A stretch of DNA of 64,000 nt from Archangium violaceum Cb vi76 (GTDB lineage: Bacteria > Myxococcota > Myxococcia > Myxococcales > Myxococcaceae), in the NCBI RefSeq assembly GCF_000733295.1, contig NZ_JPMI01000291.1:87873-151872 (forward strand). Direction: 5' to 3'. Under the pieces are notes generated by a model, which did no database searches, was not told the DNA's origin, and saw only the letters and a list, made by a program, of their open reading frames with translations. The translations under genes and the position numbers were made by a program. Shown here piece by piece: positions 9,709-18,393 of the stretch (its first letter is position 1; every line of letters begins with the position of its first letter).

Positions 9709-11738
9709 GCCGCACCTCCCGGGTGGATGCCCACGTTCGGCTCGGGAGAGGCCCCCGCCGCCGGGGTCTGCTCCTGCTCCCGCGCCGTCGCCCGGGCCCG
9801 CCGCGCCGGCCACACCGCGATCAGCGTGCCCAACACCAGCAGCGGAATGCTCCACCAGATCCACCCCACCAGCGGGAAGATCCACGCGTTGAAGCTCGCC
9901 GTGCCCCGGTCCTCGGAGAAGGCCATCAGCGACACGTACAGGTCTTCCTTCGCCGTCTCGCGCACCGCCGGCGTTCCCACCGGATCCGTCATGCGCTCGT
10001 AGTAGTTCATCCGGGGCGCCATCTCGCTGACGTCCCCGTTGGGCGCCGTCACCTGCACCCGCGTGGCCACGAAGCTGCGGTGCGGCTCCTGGCCGCTGGT
10101 GAGCCCCAGGTACTTCACCTGGTAGCCGCCAATCTTCAGCGTCTCACCGATACGCACCGTGCCCGAGGTGTGCGTCACGAACGCGGAGGAGGCCGCCACC
10201 GACACGAAGATCATCACGATCCCCAGGTGCACGATGTAGCCGCCGAAGCGCCGCCGGGCCTTCCCCGCGCTGCCCAGGAGCGCCGTGACGAAGCCCTCGT
10301 TCTTCTCGCTCATCCGCACCTTCACCGGCAGCGCCAGCTCGCGCAGGGTGATGACGGTGACGAAGCCCGCCAGCCCGAACGTCAGCAGCGGGTAGAAGCC
10401 CCGCAGGCCCGCCAGCAGGCACGCGCCCACGATCACCGCGCCCACCGCCGCCGGCACCCAGAAGCGCTCGCGCACCAGCTTCGGATCCGCGCTGCCCCAC
10501 GGCAGCATCGGGCCCACGCCCATCAGGAACAGCACCATCACCCCGCCGGGCACCGCCATCTTGTTGAAGTACGGCTCGCCCACGCTCACCCGGATGCCGC
10601 GCAGCGCCTCGGAGATGAGCGGGTAGAGCGTCCCCAGCAGCACCGTGAAGGTGATGGCCACGAACACCAGGTTGTTCACCAGGATCGTGGTTTCGCGCGA
10701 CAGCATGGACTTGATGTCGCTCTCGGCCACCAGCAGGTGCCCGCGCACGGACAGCAGCGCGATGCACACGAACATCAGCACCGCGATGAACACCAGGAAC
10801 GTGGGGCCGATGTCCGACTGCGTGAAGCTGTGCACCGAGTTGAAGATGCCGCTTCGGGTCATGAACGTGCCCAGGATGGTCAGCACGAAGCTGCCCAGCA
10901 CCAGGCTCAGCGTCCACAGCTTCAGCATCTTCTTGCGCTCGTGCACCAGCGTGGAGTGCATGAACGCGGTGGCCGTCAGCCACGGCAGGAAGGACGCGTT
11001 CTCCACCGGATCCCACGCCCAGTACCCGCCCCAGCCGAGCACCGCGTACGCCCACCACGAGCCGAGGATGATGCCCACCGAGAGGAACAGCCACGCCACC
11101 AGCGTCCAGCGGCGCAGCGGGGCCATCCATGCGTCACCCATCTGCCCGCGCAGCAGCGCCGCCACGGCGATGCCGAAGGGCACCGTCATGCCCACGTAGC
11201 CCAGGTACAGCATGGGCGGGTGGATGATCATCAGGTAGTGGTTCTGCAGCAGCGCGTTGGGACCCGGACCGTCCGTGGGCACCGGCGACACCGTGTGGAA
11301 CGGGTTGGCCGGACCGGCGATCAGGAAGGTGAAGAAGACCCCCACCGCCAGCATGGTGCCCAGCGCCAGGGACATGTAGCGCCCGTGCTCGTTGCGGTGC
11401 ACCAGGGCGAAGGCCAGCACGTAGCCGCCCATGATGACGCCCCAGAAGAGGATGGAGCCCTCGAGCGCGCTCCACAACGAGACGATCTTGTAGACCGTGG
11501 GCGTGGCGCGGCTGCCCACCTGCGCCACGTACGCGACGCTGAAGTCGTTGGTGAGCAGCGCCCACTCCATCACCACGTTGGCGCCCAGCATGCAGAGGAA
11601 GAAGCCCCACACGCAGCGCATCACCCAGGGGAAGGCCGCGTCGTCGCGGCGCATCCCGCCCACCAGGCCCACCAGCGCCCCGAAGCTCGCGAACGCGAGC
11701 CCGCCGAGCACCAGCCCGTATCCCAACGTGCTGTTCAC
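9705..11738 (-). CDS. ccmF: Cytochrome c haem lyase subunit CcmF
   Basis: A 677-residue polytopic inner-membrane protein that takes haem from CcmE and ligates it to apocytochrome c. It has the tryptophan-rich WWD signature WGGYWAWDPVENASFLPWL, the surrounding HP motif (MIIHPPMLYLGY), and FMTRSGIFNSVHSF, with about 14-15 membrane helices and a C-terminal periplasmic domain. Length is normal for CcmF. Four-base stop/start overlaps with ccmE upstream and ccmG downstream indicate translational coupling. Confidence 0.96.
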   Translation of the reverse strand: MNSTLGYGLVLGGLAFASFGALVGLVGGMRRDDAAFPWVMRCVWGFFLCMLGANVVMEWALLTNDFSVAYVAQVGSRATPTVYKIVSLWSALEGSILFWGVIMGGYVLAFALVHRNEHGRYMSLALGTMLAVGVFFTFLIAGPANPFHTVSPVPTDGPGPNALLQNHYLMIIHPPMLYLGYVGMTVPFGIAVAALLRGQMGDAWMAPLRRWTLVAWLFLSVGIILGSWWAYAVLGWGGYWAWDPVENASFLPWLTATAFMHSTLVHERKKMLKLWTLSLVLGSFVLTILGTFMTRSGIFNSVHSFTQSDIGPTFLVFIAVLMFVCIALLSVRGHLLVAESDIKSMLSRETTILVNNLVFVAITFTVLLGTLYPLISEALRGIRVSVGEPYFNKMAVPGGVMVLFLMGVGPMLPWGSADPKLVRERFWVPAAVGAVIVGACLLAGLRGFYPLLTFGLAGFVTVITLRELALPVKVRMSEKNEGFVTALLGSAGKARRRFGGYIVHLGIVMIFVSVAASSAFVTHTSGTVRIGETLKIGGYQVKYLGLTSGQEPHRSFVATRVQVTAPNGDVSEMAPRMNYYERMTDPVGTPAVRETAKEDLYVSLMAFSEDRGTASFNAWIFPLVGWIWWSIPLLVLGTLIAVWPARRARATAREQEQTPAAGASPEPNVGIHPGGAA

Positions 11739-12223
11739 GGAGTCCTCGCCGCGGCCGTGGTGGCTTCCTGCTTCTGCATCTCCTCGAACATCTTCTTCAC
11801 GTCCTCATCCGTCTTGGGCGCCCGGTACTCGTTGGAGTGGTTCACCATCAACCGGCTGCCCTCGAAGACCTGGGACTTGTCGAACGTGCCCTCCACCACC
11901 ACGCCGATGCGCTCGCGGAACATCTGCGGCGGCACCTCCGTGGTGCGCACCAGCACCGCCGCCGCGCCGGGCTGCTCGTCGTCCATGACGCGGAAGTGCA
12001 GGGTGGTGTGCTGCTCGTTCCACTGGATGCTGCCCGGCTGCACCTGCCCGCCCAGGCGGATGGTGGGGCCATAGGCCTTCTCGCCCTGGGCCACCATCTC
12101 CGACGGCCTCCAGTAATAGACGAGGTTCTCCCCGATGTTGCCAAAGGCCACCAGGGCCAGGCCGGCACCGGCCACCAGCAGGGACACCACGGCGATGAGA
12201 CGGTTACGCGTCTGCTGCGTCAT
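11735..12223 (-). CDS. ccmE: Haem chaperone CcmE
   Basis: A 162-residue haem chaperone with one N-terminal membrane anchor (residues 9-27) and a periplasmic OB-fold domain. The haem-binding motif HSNEY gives His129, which links covalently to haem, and Tyr133, which coordinates it. It carries haem from CcmC to CcmF. The C-terminus is the usual flexible acidic/basic tail. It lies between ccmD and ccmF. Confidence 0.95.
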   Translation of the reverse strand: MTQQTRNRLIAVVSLLVAGAGLALVAFGNIGENLVYYWRPSEMVAQGEKAYGPTIRLGGQVQPGSIQWNEQHTTLHFRVMDDEQPGAAAVLVRTTEVPPQMFRERIGVVVEGTFDKSQVFEGSRLMVNHSNEYRAPKTDEDVKKMFEEMQKQEATTAAARTP

Positions 12224-12226
12224 GGC

Positions 12227-12403
12227 TCACTCCTTCGAGTCGTGGGAGGCCTGGCCGGGACGGCGCAGCCAGAGGGACAGGGCGTACAGCGACAGCGAGG
12301 CCCAGGCGATGATGTAGGCGGCCCAGATGTACTCCCAGCCACCCTGGATGCGGCCCGAGCCCACCTGGGCGAGCAGCGGGGACAGCGTCAGTGCGGTGAT
12401 CAT
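12227..12403 (-). CDS. ccmD: Small haem-exporter membrane protein CcmD
   Basis: A 58-residue single-pass membrane protein, read on the minus strand from ATG 12403 to TGA 12227. It contains GGWEYIWAAYIIAWASLSLY, the aromatic-rich helix typical of CcmD, followed by the basic stretch WLRRPGQ. CcmD stabilises the CcmABC complex and helps release holo-CcmE. Its start overlaps the ccmC stop and it ends three bases before ccmE. Position, size and helix all fit, although sequence conservation in this family is low. Confidence 0.85.
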   Translation of the reverse strand: MITALTLSPLLAQVGSGRIQGGWEYIWAAYIIAWASLSLYALSLWLRRPGQASHDSKE

Positions 12404-13224
12404 CAGGCGACCTCCGAAGCGCGGTTGGGGCCCGGCACGTCCGTGGGGAGCGCCTCGGGCAGCGCCACCTCCGCCTCACGCGTGGCGAGGGCGGTGCGGT
12501 AGCGGTGCAGCAGGAAGAGGGTGAGGAGGATGAGGCTCGCCCACGCGTTGACGCGCAGCGCCAACGTCATGTCCGGGTCCACCGTCTTCGGGGTGGATTG
12601 CACCTGGTGCAGGCTGCGCCACCACTTCACGGAGAACCACACGATGGGCAGGTTCACGAACGAGATGATGCCCACCACGGAGCTCCACACCGCCCGCTTC
12701 TCCGGATCCTCCACGAAGCGGCGCAGCGCCATGTAGGCCACGTACGTCACCAGCATGATGGCCATGGCCGTGAGCCGCGGATCCCAATCCCAGTACGTGC
12801 CCCAGGTGGGCTTGCCCCAGATGGCGCCCAGCACCAGCCCGTAGGTGCCGAAGAGCAGGCCCACCTCGGCCGTGGCCTCCGCCAGCGCGTCCGTCTTCCA
12901 GCTCGTCTTCAGCAGGTAGCCCACGCAGCAGGCGAAGTTCACCACCAGCGCCAGCATCGCCATCCACATGGCCGGCACGTGGACATAGATGATGCGGTAG
13001 ACGTCTCCCATCTCCCGCTCGGACGGCGTCCACACCAGGCCCATCCAGTTGCCCAGCACCAGCAGCGCCAGCGCCAGCGCCGCCATGCCCAGCAACACCG
13101 GACGCGCGTTGACCCGCGAGCGGGGCGGCGCCCACTTCACGCCCAGCCAGACGCCCAGGCCCACCGACGCCAGCGCCGCCACCGCCGAGCCCACTTGCAG
13201 CACCGTCTTCAGGAGATCGCTCAT
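12403..13224 (-). CDS. ccmC: Haem exporter protein CcmC
   Basis: A 273-residue inner-membrane protein with six membrane helices. It contains the WWD-type motif WGTYWDWDPRLTA and flanking histidines (IIYVHVPAMWM and LPIVWFSVKWWRSLHQ) that present haem to CcmE in the periplasm. It has a longer N-terminal segment than E. coli CcmC but is otherwise standard. It follows ccmB by six bases and overlaps ccmD. Confidence 0.95.
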   Translation of the reverse strand: MSDLLKTVLQVGSAVAALASVGLGVWLGVKWAPPRSRVNARPVLLGMAALALALLVLGNWMGLVWTPSEREMGDVYRIIYVHVPAMWMAMLALVVNFACCVGYLLKTSWKTDALAEATAEVGLLFGTYGLVLGAIWGKPTWGTYWDWDPRLTAMAIMLVTYVAYMALRRFVEDPEKRAVWSSVVGIISFVNLPIVWFSVKWWRSLHQVQSTPKTVDPDMTLALRVNAWASLILLTLFLLHRYRTALATREAEVALPEALPTDVPGPNRASEVA

Positions 13225-13230
13225 TGACCT

Positions 13231-13926
13231 CTAATCCTCGATGACCCGGGGGAACAGGAGGAAGCCCAGCCCCCAATAAATCAGATTGAAACCGATGAGT
13301 AACCCGTACCATGAGCCCAACTGATTCATCGGGTCGCCCTGCAAAACGAGCGATGTCGCCTTCGCGGCGGCGAGCAGCGCGGGAATGATGAGCGGGAACA
13401 GCAACAGCGGGAGCAGCACGTCTCTTGCCCGCGCGTTGCTGGCGATGGCCGAATACACCGTGCCCGGCGCGCTGATGGCCATGCAGCCGAGCGTCACCGT
13501 GGCGGCGAACGAGCCCAGGCCCATGGTCACGGTCACCCCGTAGAGGGCCACCATCACCGGGATGAGCAGGGCGCCGAGCAGCATCAACAGCAGGGCGTTG
13601 CCCATGGCCTTGGACAGGAAGATGGCGCGCGCGTCCGCCGGGGCCAGCCGCAGCCCGTCCAGCGTGAGGTTCTCCTGCTCCACCCGGAAGGACTCGCCCA
13701 GCGCGAGCACGCTGGCGAACAGCAGCGCCAGCCACAGGTAGCCGCCCGCGTTGCGCGCCAGCACCTTCGTGTCCGGGCCCACCGCGAAGGAGAAGAGCAG
13801 CAGCGTGGCCAGCGCGAAGAAGATGAGCGCGTTGAGGCGTGCCCGGGTCCGCCACTCGATCAGCAGATCCTTCGCCAGCAGCACCCCCACCGTCTTCAGC
13901 AGGGAGATGGGTCGCGCGCCCCTCAT
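13231..13926 (-). CDS. ccmB: Haem exporter permease CcmB
   Basis: A 231-residue membrane permease with six helices. The N-terminal part reads LLAKDLLIEWRTRARLNAL and the later conserved block is LLPLLLFPLIIPALLAAAKA, as in CcmB. With CcmA it forms the ABC transporter that drives holo-CcmE release. Its start overlaps the ccmA stop by four bases (ATGA). Confidence 0.94.
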   Translation of the reverse strand: MRGARPISLLKTVGVLLAKDLLIEWRTRARLNALIFFALATLLLFSFAVGPDTKVLARNAGGYLWLALLFASVLALGESFRVEQENLTLDGLRLAPADARAIFLSKAMGNALLLMLLGALLIPVMVALYGVTVTMGLGSFAATVTLGCMAISAPGTVYSAIASNARARDVLLPLLLFPLIIPALLAAAKATSLVLQGDPMNQLGSWYGLLIGFNLIYWGLGFLLFPRVIED

Positions 13927-14585
13927 GCCGCCACCGCCCGGCCTTCCTGCAGGTGCAGGCGCTCCTCGCACAGGGCCATGCCCTGCTCGATGAGGTGGGT
14001 GGCCAACACCACGGTGACGCCCGAGTCCTTCAGCTCGCGGATGATCTTCTCCATGGCCTCGATGCCGGCCGGGTCCAGCTCGCCAAAGGGCTCGTCCAGC
14101 AGCGCCACCGCGGGGGCCTTCATCAGCAGCCGGGCGATGGCCAGGCGCTTGCGCATGCCCGCGGAGAACTGGCGCACCGGGCTGTCCGAGCGCTTCGTCA
14201 GCCCCACCTTCACGAGCAGCTCCCCGGCCACGTCCGCCGGAGCGTCCATGCCGAGCAGCCGCGCCAGCACCACCAGGTTCTGGTGGGCCGTGAGATCCTC
14301 ATAGAGGAAGCTCGCGTGCGACAGCAGGGCCACCTCGCGGCGCACCACGTCGCGCTGGGTCACGCAGTCGTTGCCGCGCACCTCGACCCGGCCATGGGTG
14401 GGGGAGAGCGCCGTGGCCACCAGGCGCAGCAGGGTCGTCTTCCCCGAGCCGTTGTGTCCCGTGAGCAGCAGGGAACGGCCCTGGGGGAGGGAGTAGCTGA
14501 GCCGCGCGAGGGCCCAGCGGCGTCCATACCGCTTGCTAACGTCATGAAGGGCGAGCGCGGGGGGCGGCGCGGAGCGGGCTTCCAT
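13923..14585 (-). CDS. ccmA: Haem exporter ATP-binding protein CcmA
   Basis: A 220-residue ABC ATPase with Walker A GHNGSGKTTLL near residue 44, signature FSAGMRKRLAIARLL near residue 139 and Walker B VALLDEPFGELD, followed by the switch histidine (ATH). It powers the CcmABCD complex. It is the first gene of the operon. The ATG at 14585 puts Walker A at the expected distance, and the promoter should lie in the 480-bp gap upstream. Confidence 0.95.
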   Translation of the reverse strand: MEARSAPPPALALHDVSKRYGRRWALARLSYSLPQGRSLLLTGHNGSGKTTLLRLVATALSPTHGRVEVRGNDCVTQRDVVRREVALLSHASFLYEDLTAHQNLVVLARLLGMDAPADVAGELLVKVGLTKRSDSPVRQFSAGMRKRLAIARLLMKAPAVALLDEPFGELDPAGIEAMEKIIRELKDSGVTVVLATHLIEQGMALCEERLHLQEGRAVAA

Positions 14586-15065
14586 CGGCGGAAGCGTTCG
14601 TAACTGGAAATTTCTCCACACTCCAGTGAAAGCAGGCCCGTCTGGTTGCACAGGAGCCTGGGAGCGGGGCCCCAGGACGAGGCCTGGACCCCCGGGCGTC
14701 ACCCCGTCCCCGGGTCCCGGGCGGGTGTAGGCGTTCCCCGGTACACCCCTCGGAGGGAAATCCGGGGGCATGCGGCGGAGGGAAGTTTTTTCAATCGCCT
14801 GGGCGCTTTTCCCCCGGGGACGGGGGGAGTGATGGGCCCGGGAGGGGCGCCGCGAGCCCTTGTCCGGGGCGGAACGGCAGATCTTTCCGCCTGTTGACGC
14901 CTCGCTTGCACCGATCCTGCGGCATGGACGTATCCGGATGGGAACGGACTTACCTTTCCCTGGGGCTAGGCCTTCCCGCGACACGGCGCGGGGCGGCTGG
15001 CATCGCGCGTGCACACGCTGGAGGCACGGAGTTCGGGCGGCGGCATCAGGGGGAGGGATTCAGCG
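14586..15065. other. Divergent promoter region between ccm and polysaccharide operons
   Basis: 480 bp of very GC-rich DNA without a supported gene. It contains GC-rich inverted arms around 14687-14720 and a sigma54-like element at 14998-15013 facing the polysaccharide operon. It must hold the ccmA promoter on the minus strand, but no convincing -35/-10 pair could be picked. Confidence 0.5.
14998..15013 (+). promoter_or_regulatory. Candidate sigma54 (-24/-12) promoter for the polysaccharide operon
   Basis: TGGCATCGCGCGTGCA has GG and GC dinucleotides separated by exactly 10 bases, as in the TGGCAC-N5-TTGC consensus, 53 bp before the ATG at 15066. Myxobacteria use sigma54 heavily. In this GC-rich DNA a chance match is quite possible. 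Confidence 0.3.
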
Positions 15066-16205
15066 ATGGACATGCGGGGAATGATGCGACGGGCGATGAA
15101 ATCCGCGGCGGCGGGGGTGCTGCATCACAGCGGCCTCCGCAAGGCGCTCGCGGCCTACAGGCGCTATCAGTCCGGGGGGCGTCGCATCCTCATCGTCAGC
15201 TACCACCGGGTGGTGGCCGACTTCACTGGAGAGCTACAGCGCTCCATTCCAGGTCTTCTCATTTCGCAAGAGACGTTCCGGAAGCACCTCGAGGGGCTGT
15301 CCGCGGCCGGCTACGAGTTCGCCTCACTGGGGGACGCGCTGGACGTGATGGCCGGGCGGCGTGTGGCGCAGAAGGATCTGTGCGTCGTCTCCTTCGACGA
15401 CGGCTACCGGGACGTGTACCGGTACGGCTACCCCGTGCTGAAGCAGATGGGCGTGCCGGCCATCACCTACCTGCCGGCGGCCCTCATCGGCACCGGGCAG
15501 CGCTTCAACCATGATCGGCTCTTCCACCTGGTGAGGATGGCACAGGCCCGGGGCTACAAGCCCGTGTTCGACGTGATGCCCGCACCCACCACGGAGCTGT
15601 TGGACACCGTGCTCTCCGGGCGCAAACGGCTGTCGGCGGCGCTCGATGACTTCATCGGCCGCTACCCGACCTCCACGCTCGTGGAGACCATCCAGGCCCT
15701 GGAGGAGCGGCTGGGCCCCGGCCCGGAGTTGCTCCCCGAACAGGGAGACCTGATGGACTGGGACGAGGTGCGGCGGATGGCCAGGGACGGCTACGACTTC
15801 GGCGCGCACACGCTGGGGCACGTGGTGCTCACGCACGAGCCGCTCGACGTGGTGGAGCGAGAGGTACGCGAGTCCAAGGCCATCATCGAGCGCGAGGCCG
15901 GCATCACCGTGCGCGACTTCGCCTACTGCAACGGCTGGTACTCGGACGAGGTCATCCGCGTGCTCAAGGCCAACGGGTTCCGCTCGGCCGTCACCACCGA
16001 GGACATGCCCAACCTCATGGGCGGCGATCCCTTCACCCTCAAGCGCAAGGTGCTCTGGGAGAACTTCAGCGTGGGCATGACGGGCGCGTACTCGCGCACC
16101 CTCACGGTGTGTCAGTTGGATGACTGCTTCAGCACGCTGGGCATGCGCGCGCCCGTCCTCGGACGGCGCCTGCAGAACGCCCCGCGCGGCGAGGTGGTCT
16201 GGTGA
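15066..16205 (+). CDS. Polysaccharide deacetylase family protein (NodB-like)
   Basis: A 379-residue carbohydrate esterase 4-type protein. It has the VSYHRV strand near residue 46, the catalytic motif SFDDGYRD (near residues 112-119) and a later FGAHTLGHVVLTH block that supplies the metal-binding histidines (H..GH). Such enzymes remove acetyl groups from N-acetylglucosamine-containing surface sugars. No clear signal peptide is visible, so it may act on lipid-linked precursors in the cytoplasm. It is first in a five-gene polysaccharide operon; a GGGAGG ribosome site precedes ATG 15066. Confidence 0.88.
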   Translation: MDMRGMMRRAMKSAAAGVLHHSGLRKALAAYRRYQSGGRRILIVSYHRVVADFTGELQRSIPGLLISQETFRKHLEGLSAAGYEFASLGDALDVMAGRRVAQKDLCVVSFDDGYRDVYRYGYPVLKQMGVPAITYLPAALIGTGQRFNHDRLFHLVRMAQARGYKPVFDVMPAPTTELLDTVLSGRKRLSAALDDFIGRYPTSTLVETIQALEERLGPGPELLPEQGDLMDWDEVRRMARDGYDFGAHTLGHVVLTHEPLDVVEREVRESKAIIEREAGITVRDFAYCNGWYSDEVIRVLKANGFRSAVTTEDMPNLMGGDPFTLKRKVLWENFSVGMTGAYSRTLTVCQLDDCFSTLGMRAPVLGRRLQNAPRGEVVW

Positions 16206-17722
16206 GCGAAAAGCAGGTCCCCGCGGCAGCCCCCGCCTCCTCGTTCCTGGGGAAGGCGGGGCCCTTGGTGCTCGCCCGGTTGCTCGGCGCCGGGCTCACC
16301 TTCTGCATTCCCTTCGTCCTGGCGCGGGTGCTGGGCAAGGAGGAGTACGGCACCTACTTCCAGCTCTTCCTGATCGCCACGACGCTCTACTACGTGCTGC
16401 CCTTCGGGGTGGTGCAGAGCCTCTACTACTTCCTGCCCCGCGCCGACGAGAAGCGCCCCTGGCTGGGCCAGACGCTCCTCTATATGACGGGCGCGGGCCT
16501 GGTGGCCGGCACCCTGGTGTGGACGCTGCTCGGGCCCGTGGCGCGGCAGTTCAACAACCCGGCGCTGCTCGAGTTCCGCGCGCCGCTCGCGGCCTACACC
16601 GCGCTGCTGCTCGCGGCCTTTCCGCTGGAGATCTCCCTCACCAGCCAGGGCCGGACGAAGCACTCGGCCCTGGTGTACGCGGTGTCCGAGGTGGTGCGCA
16701 CGGCCGCCATGGTGGTGCCGTGCCTGTCGGGCTTCGGCCTGCACGGGATGATGCTGGCGGTGGCGGGCTTCGCGCTCGTGCGCTTCGTGGCCGCGTGGGG
16801 GGTGGTGCCGCGGGGCACGGGGCCTCTGCTGCGCCCCGGGCTGTGGCGCGAGCAGCTCGTCTACGCGGCGCCCTTCGGCCTGGCCATGGCGTTGGCCATT
16901 CCCCAGCAGAACGCCCACCTCTACATGGTGGCCGGCGCGGTGGCCCCGGCGCTCTACGCCGTCTACCGCGTGGGGTGCAGCCAGTTGCCCCTGGTGGATC
17001 TGCTCTACACGCCCACCAGCGAGGTCCTCATGGTGCGCCTGGGCGAGCTGGAGAAGCAGGGGCGCCTGGAAGAGGGCGTGGTGGCCTTCCGCGAGGCCGC
17101 CGGCAAGCTGGCCTTCGCCTTCCTTCCCTTCGCCGCGTTCCTCTTCGCCGCGGCGCCCGAGTTCATCGGCACCTTCTATACGGCGGAGTACCTCGCGGCC
17201 GTGCCCATCTTCCGGGTGAGCGTGCTGGGCGTGGTGTTCGCCATCCTCCCCATGGACGGCGTGCTGCGCGCCCGGGGGCATACGCGCTCCATCCTCTATT
17301 CGTACCTGTTGAAGGCGGCGGTGACGGTGCCGCTCGTCTGGGTGGGCGTGAAGCAGTTCGGGTTGATGGGCGCCGTCGTGTCCTGGGCCGTGGCCGAGGT
17401 GGTGGGCAAGCTCTCGCTGCTCGTGCGCGTGCCGGCGGCGCTGTCCACGCCCGAGCACCCGCTGCGCATCCGCGACGTCATCCCCTGGCGGGAGTTGAGC
17501 AAGGCCTCGCTCGCGGCCGGAGCCGCCGCGGCCAGCGTCTTCCTGCTGCGCGCCGGCACCGTGCACGCCTGGGGCGGCCTGCCCGAGGGCTTCCTCTGGA
17601 GGGCCCTGCCGCTCGCGCTCGCCGGGCTCCTGTTCGGCCTGGGCTATGTGGGCGTCCTGTACGCCACGGGTGTGCGGCCGCTGAGCGTGCTGGCCAGCCT
17701 GCGCGCCCGCCGCGCCGGGTGA
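16202..17722 (+). CDS. Wzx-like polysaccharide flippase (MATE/MOP superfamily)
   Basis: A 506-residue inner-membrane protein with 12-14 hydrophobic helices. The start is GTG, overlapping the deacetylase stop (GTGA). The N-terminus carries the flippase features LARLLGAGLTFCIPFVLARVLG and KEEYGTYFQLFLI. It should move lipid-linked repeat units to the periplasmic face for polymerisation. The deacetylase, acetyltransferase and glycosyltransferases beside it support a polysaccharide role. Confidence 0.88.
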   Translation: MSEKQVPAAAPASSFLGKAGPLVLARLLGAGLTFCIPFVLARVLGKEEYGTYFQLFLIATTLYYVLPFGVVQSLYYFLPRADEKRPWLGQTLLYMTGAGLVAGTLVWTLLGPVARQFNNPALLEFRAPLAAYTALLLAAFPLEISLTSQGRTKHSALVYAVSEVVRTAAMVVPCLSGFGLHGMMLAVAGFALVRFVAAWGVVPRGTGPLLRPGLWREQLVYAAPFGLAMALAIPQQNAHLYMVAGAVAPALYAVYRVGCSQLPLVDLLYTPTSEVLMVRLGELEKQGRLEEGVVAFREAAGKLAFAFLPFAAFLFAAAPEFIGTFYTAEYLAAVPIFRVSVLGVVFAILPMDGVLRARGHTRSILYSYLLKAAVTVPLVWVGVKQFGLMGAVVSWAVAEVVGKLSLLVRVPAALSTPEHPLRIRDVIPWRELSKASLAAGAAAASVFLLRAGTVHAWGGLPEGFLWRALPLALAGLLFGLGYVGVLYATGVRPLSVLASLRARRAG

Positions 17723-17839
17723 GCTTTCGTCGTCCAACATCCGCGGAGGTGGGAGCTGGACGATGGAGCGTCTGGGGGGTTCACGCCCCGGAGGGCTGGT
17801 ACCTAGCTTGGGACTCCGTACAACCAGGGGAGAGGCGTG

Positions 17840-18374
17840 ATGGGGATTGATGCGATGTCGATGTACCGGCTGGGACGCAAGCTGTACCTGCGGGGCATTC
17901 CCGTGTTGCCAGCCGTGCTGCGCAAGGCCATCCACTACCTGCATGGCTCGTACATCCCCGCGGAGACGGAGATCGGCGAGGGCACGCAGCTGGGCTACGG
18001 CGGCATGGGCATCGTCATCCACAAGGACGCTCGCATTGGCCGGCACTGCCTCATCTCCCACCAGGTGACCATTGGTGGGCGCTCGGGGCCTGAAGGATCT
18101 GCCGGTGATCGGCGACTATGTGCGCATCGGTGCGGGCGCGAAGATCCTCGGCAACGTGCGCATCGGCGACTTCGCGGTGATCGGCGCCAATGCCGTGGTG
18201 GTGAAGGACGTGGCCCCCGGCGCGGTGGTGGGAGGCATTCCCGCCCGGGAGATCCGCCGGGACGCGGATCCGCTCGCCGCCTACGAACGAGAGATGGGGC
18301 TGCGCCCGCCGATGCCGCGCCCCAAGTCCGTCGAGTCGACGGAGCCCACTCGAGCGTCGTCCGCCGCGCAGTAG
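17840..18374 (+). pseudogene. Serine acetyltransferase-like hexapeptide protein, frameshifted
   Basis: The first frame (from ATG 17840) reads IGEGTQLGYGGMGIVIHKDA then [12 protein letters not shown], which is the start of a left-handed beta-helix of CysE type. The second frame continues [20 protein letters not shown] through [23 protein letters not shown] to the stop at 18374. The switch happens at the run of four G at 18085-18088. Removing one G joins the halves into a normal protein of about 177 residues with unbroken hexapeptide repeats. It is either a true frameshift mutation or a sequencing error. Acetyltransferases of this kind decorate polysaccharide sugars (compare EpsC in Myxococcus). 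Confidence 0.85.
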
Positions 18375-18393
18375 GCGAGACAGGAGGCAGGGC

